Part shown: positions 39,408-41,078 of the stretch, one piece after another | Position numbering within the stretch: position 1 is the stretch's first letter | Layout of the letters: every line of letters starts with the position of its first letter | Origin: a virus | Direction: 5' to 3' (one strand) | Virus record (IMG/VR): IMGVR_UViG_3300020462_000015 | Span: 1 to 41,078 of that record | DNA length: 41,078 bases | Translations under genes and position numbers: made by a program | Notes under the pieces: generated by a model | The model's database searches: none | What the model was told of the DNA's origin: nothing | What the model saw: only the letters and a program-made list of their open reading frames with translations

Positions 39408-40973
39408 TTATTGTATTGGTGGTTGTTCTGGCTGCATCATTTCCATAGCAGCTTGTTCACGTTTCTGTTCAACAGCAGCCATTTGTGGTGCTTGTTGTTG
39501 TTCAGTCATCATCTGTTGTTGTTCCATAGCTTGTTGCTGCTCGCCCTGTTGTTCTTCCATACTCTTCACTAGGTTAAGTACATCGATACCAGAGGCAGCT
39601 GCAAGACGTTTAATAACTTCATCAGTATTGATAAACGTGCTGATAGCTTCAGGACCAATTGTTTGTGCAATTACCTGAAGGAACTGTCCTAAACTTTCTC
39701 GATCTTGACCACGACCAATCGCATTGATACCTGCTACAATAGTAGGTTTAACAATACCACCTTTAGGTAAGCGTGGGATCTCTCCAGTTTTTTGTGCAAC
39801 AGAAAGTTTACGGTTTAAATAAGGTACAAGGAACTCAACAGTTAGTAGACTAAACAATCCGCCAAGTTGTTGTTCCAGTTCCATTTGTGTCATTCGCACT
39901 TCTTCAGCAGTTGTGCGTTCTGATTGTCTTACATTAAGAACAAGAAATGCTTCATTAATTCGTTGACTTAAAGTACCTATCATTTGATAAGCAGTAGAGA
40001 AGTCAGCTGTCTTACCAACCTGTACTACACCAATATCATCAGGACGACCTTGGATAATAGCACCATTACCTGCTTTAGCAAGTGTAGCTGCTTTAGTAGT
40101 AGAGCTTGGTGAGACAGTAAACACTACCTTAGCAGCTGCAGCGCTGCCTTCAACCATTGCTTGTGACAGAGCTTCAAGTGACTTTAGATCACCAATGAAT
40201 TCTTCTACTCTGCCACGTCCATAGACTTCTCCGTCTACATGATTAAAACGTAAAACAAGCCAGGGGTTAGCATCAACAGGTGCTTTACCCATAGACTTAG
40301 TTAGAATCTGATCATATACTTCTTGATGCCACACCCAACGATTGTTATCTAAGGTGCAGTGTGTATAGATATCACATTCATCATTTGTGCTGTCATCAAC
40401 ATTTTCCCACTTGTTTTCTAGGTCAAATGCTGGATAATTTTTTTTAAGTAGTTTCTTTGATATTGTTTCTTTAGTTACAATTTCTATAACATTACCGTTA
40501 CCATCTCTGTCTACTACATATCGGTTTAACGGATAGAGTTTAAGCCCATCCTTACCCATAAAGACAAGAGCATTACCAGCTACTACAAGATGCTTTAATG
40601 CTTGATGAACAACAACACGATCACTGGAAGCTGCAATAGATTCCATGATGGTTCGTTCAATCTTAGCAAATGACAAGTCCATTTCTGATCTAATTTCTGG
40701 ACCCAATTCTTCTGGTAAGTTAATATCATTAACCTGTAGCTTAAAGAAACTTGTTTGTGGTGGTAGTAATGCAAGCATTAATTTACTTGCAAGTGTTACC
40801 ACACCTTTAGCTCCTTGTGATTGCCACGGTGTTTTGAGTTTAATTGAACCTTTAGAATAAGTCTCATCCTCGCGGATAAGATAAGGTAGTGTTAGATCTG
40901 CGGCTTGTCTAGCAGTGTTTAAGAACTGTGAACGGTCTGAAGACAATCTATCATAACGTTTCTTTGCAGTCAT
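39408..40973 (-). CDS. Portal protein (T7 gp8-like head-tail connector)
   Basis: The 521 residues compare with 536 in T7 gp8. Early sequence RQAADLTLPYLIREDETYSKG, then TPWQSQGAKGVVTLASKLML, is typical of podovirus portals. QSERTTAEEVRMTQMELEQQ forms the helix of the stem-wing region. The last 50 residues are Gln/Met-rich. Twelve copies form the ring through which DNA enters. The ATG overlaps the stop of the gp7.3-like gene. Confidence 0.95.
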   Translation of the reverse strand: MTAKKRYDRLSSDRSQFLNTARQAADLTLPYLIREDETYSKGSIKLKTPWQSQGAKGVVTLASKLMLALLPPQTSFFKLQVNDINLPEELGPEIRSEMDLSFAKIERTIMESIAASSDRVVVHQALKHLVVAGNALVFMGKDGLKLYPLNRYVVDRDGNGNVIEIVTKETISKKLLKKNYPAFDLENKWENVDDSTNDECDIYTHCTLDNNRWVWHQEVYDQILTKSMGKAPVDANPWLVLRFNHVDGEVYGRGRVEEFIGDLKSLEALSQAMVEGSAAAAKVVFTVSPSSTTKAATLAKAGNGAIIQGRPDDIGVVQVGKTADFSTAYQMIGTLSQRINEAFLVLNVRQSERTTAEEVRMTQMELEQQLGGLFSLLTVEFLVPYLNRKLSVAQKTGEIPRLPKGGIVKPTIVAGINAIGRGQDRESLGQFLQVIAQTIGPEAISTFINTDEVIKRLAAASGIDVLNLVKSMEEQQGEQQQAMEQQQMMTEQQQAPQMAAVEQKREQAAMEMMQPEQPPIQ

Positions 40974-41078
40974 TAGATGTTTACCATTCCACTGATACCG
41001 GACATAAATCTAGAAGCTGTGGTACCTCTCCTTTTAAATATTTTTGTACCACCTGCTCTTTCTGTTTGAGAAGCAGGT
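40973..41078 (-). CDS. gp7.3-like tail assembly protein, C-terminal part only
   Basis: The frame is open at the right edge and ends with TAA overlapping the portal ATG. The 34 visible residues (ERAGGTKIFKRRGTTASRFM, then SGISGMVNI) resemble the end of T7 gp7.3 (RAGGKKSLSVARSSGGGINI), a small virion protein needed for adsorption and tail assembly. The gene order gp7.3-gp8 is also that of T7. Confidence 0.65.
   Translation of the reverse strand, partial: PASQTERAGGTKIFKRRGTTASRFMSGISGMVNI

Noticed and set aside
1-41078. Lysogeny genes, CRISPR arrays or insertion sequences
   Set aside because: None of the frames resembles an integrase, repressor, Cas protein or transposase, and no regularly spaced repeats were seen.

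Overview
The window is most of the genome of a lytic T7-like podovirus that infects picocyanobacteria (a marine Synechococcus or Prochlorococcus host is likely). The evidence is a single-subunit RNA polymerase, a complete T7-type replication set, T7-order virion genes, and two host-derived photosynthesis genes, psbA and hli. ThyX is also present. No integrase, repressor, CRISPR array, tRNA or insertion sequence was seen. Every gene I accept is on the minus strand, so the genome reads from high to low coordinates.

In transcription order the early block starts at about 11.17 kb with a sigma70-type promoter. It runs through about 17 small, tightly packed and mostly unknown genes to the phage RNA polymerase (7309-4970). 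Next come single-strand DNA-binding protein, endonuclease I, primase-helicase, a DNA polymerase split into separate exonuclease and polymerase frames, and a gp6-type exonuclease that runs off the left edge. The order resumes at the right edge with the tail of a gp7.3-like gene, then portal, scaffold, hli, two tiny basic proteins, a lysozyme-like protein, a secreted barrel-like protein, two collagen-like proteins, psbA and the major capsid protein. A UUCG-loop terminator follows the capsid gene. Downstream are the tail adaptor, nozzle, three internal virion proteins, two fibre proteins, holin-like small genes, small terminase, HNH nuclease, an unknown protein and large terminase. ThyX and about 420 bases without genes close the loop back to the early promoter. 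In T7-like phages the physical ends lie between terL and the early genes, so the native ends are probably at about 11.2-12.4 kb and this assembly is circularly permuted.

The genes make one programme. Host polymerase reads the early promoters and makes the phage polymerase. The replication genes, ThyX and the nucleases supply new genomes. PsbA and Hli would keep photosystem II working in the dying cell, and the late block makes and fills capsids.

The observations most worth following are these: (1) the same two-stem RNA element with loop UGCAAUU occurs in the psbA leader and again in the capsid-gene leader, with compensatory base pairs; (2) the phage D1 protein stops exactly at Ala344, so it would need no C-terminal processing; (3) nine co-oriented copies of CACATTCAC are confined to the early and replication region; (4) two early promoters share an upstream block and place the start codon about where transcription begins, which predicts leaderless mRNAs; (5) the DNA polymerase is split, with an A6 tract at the junction.
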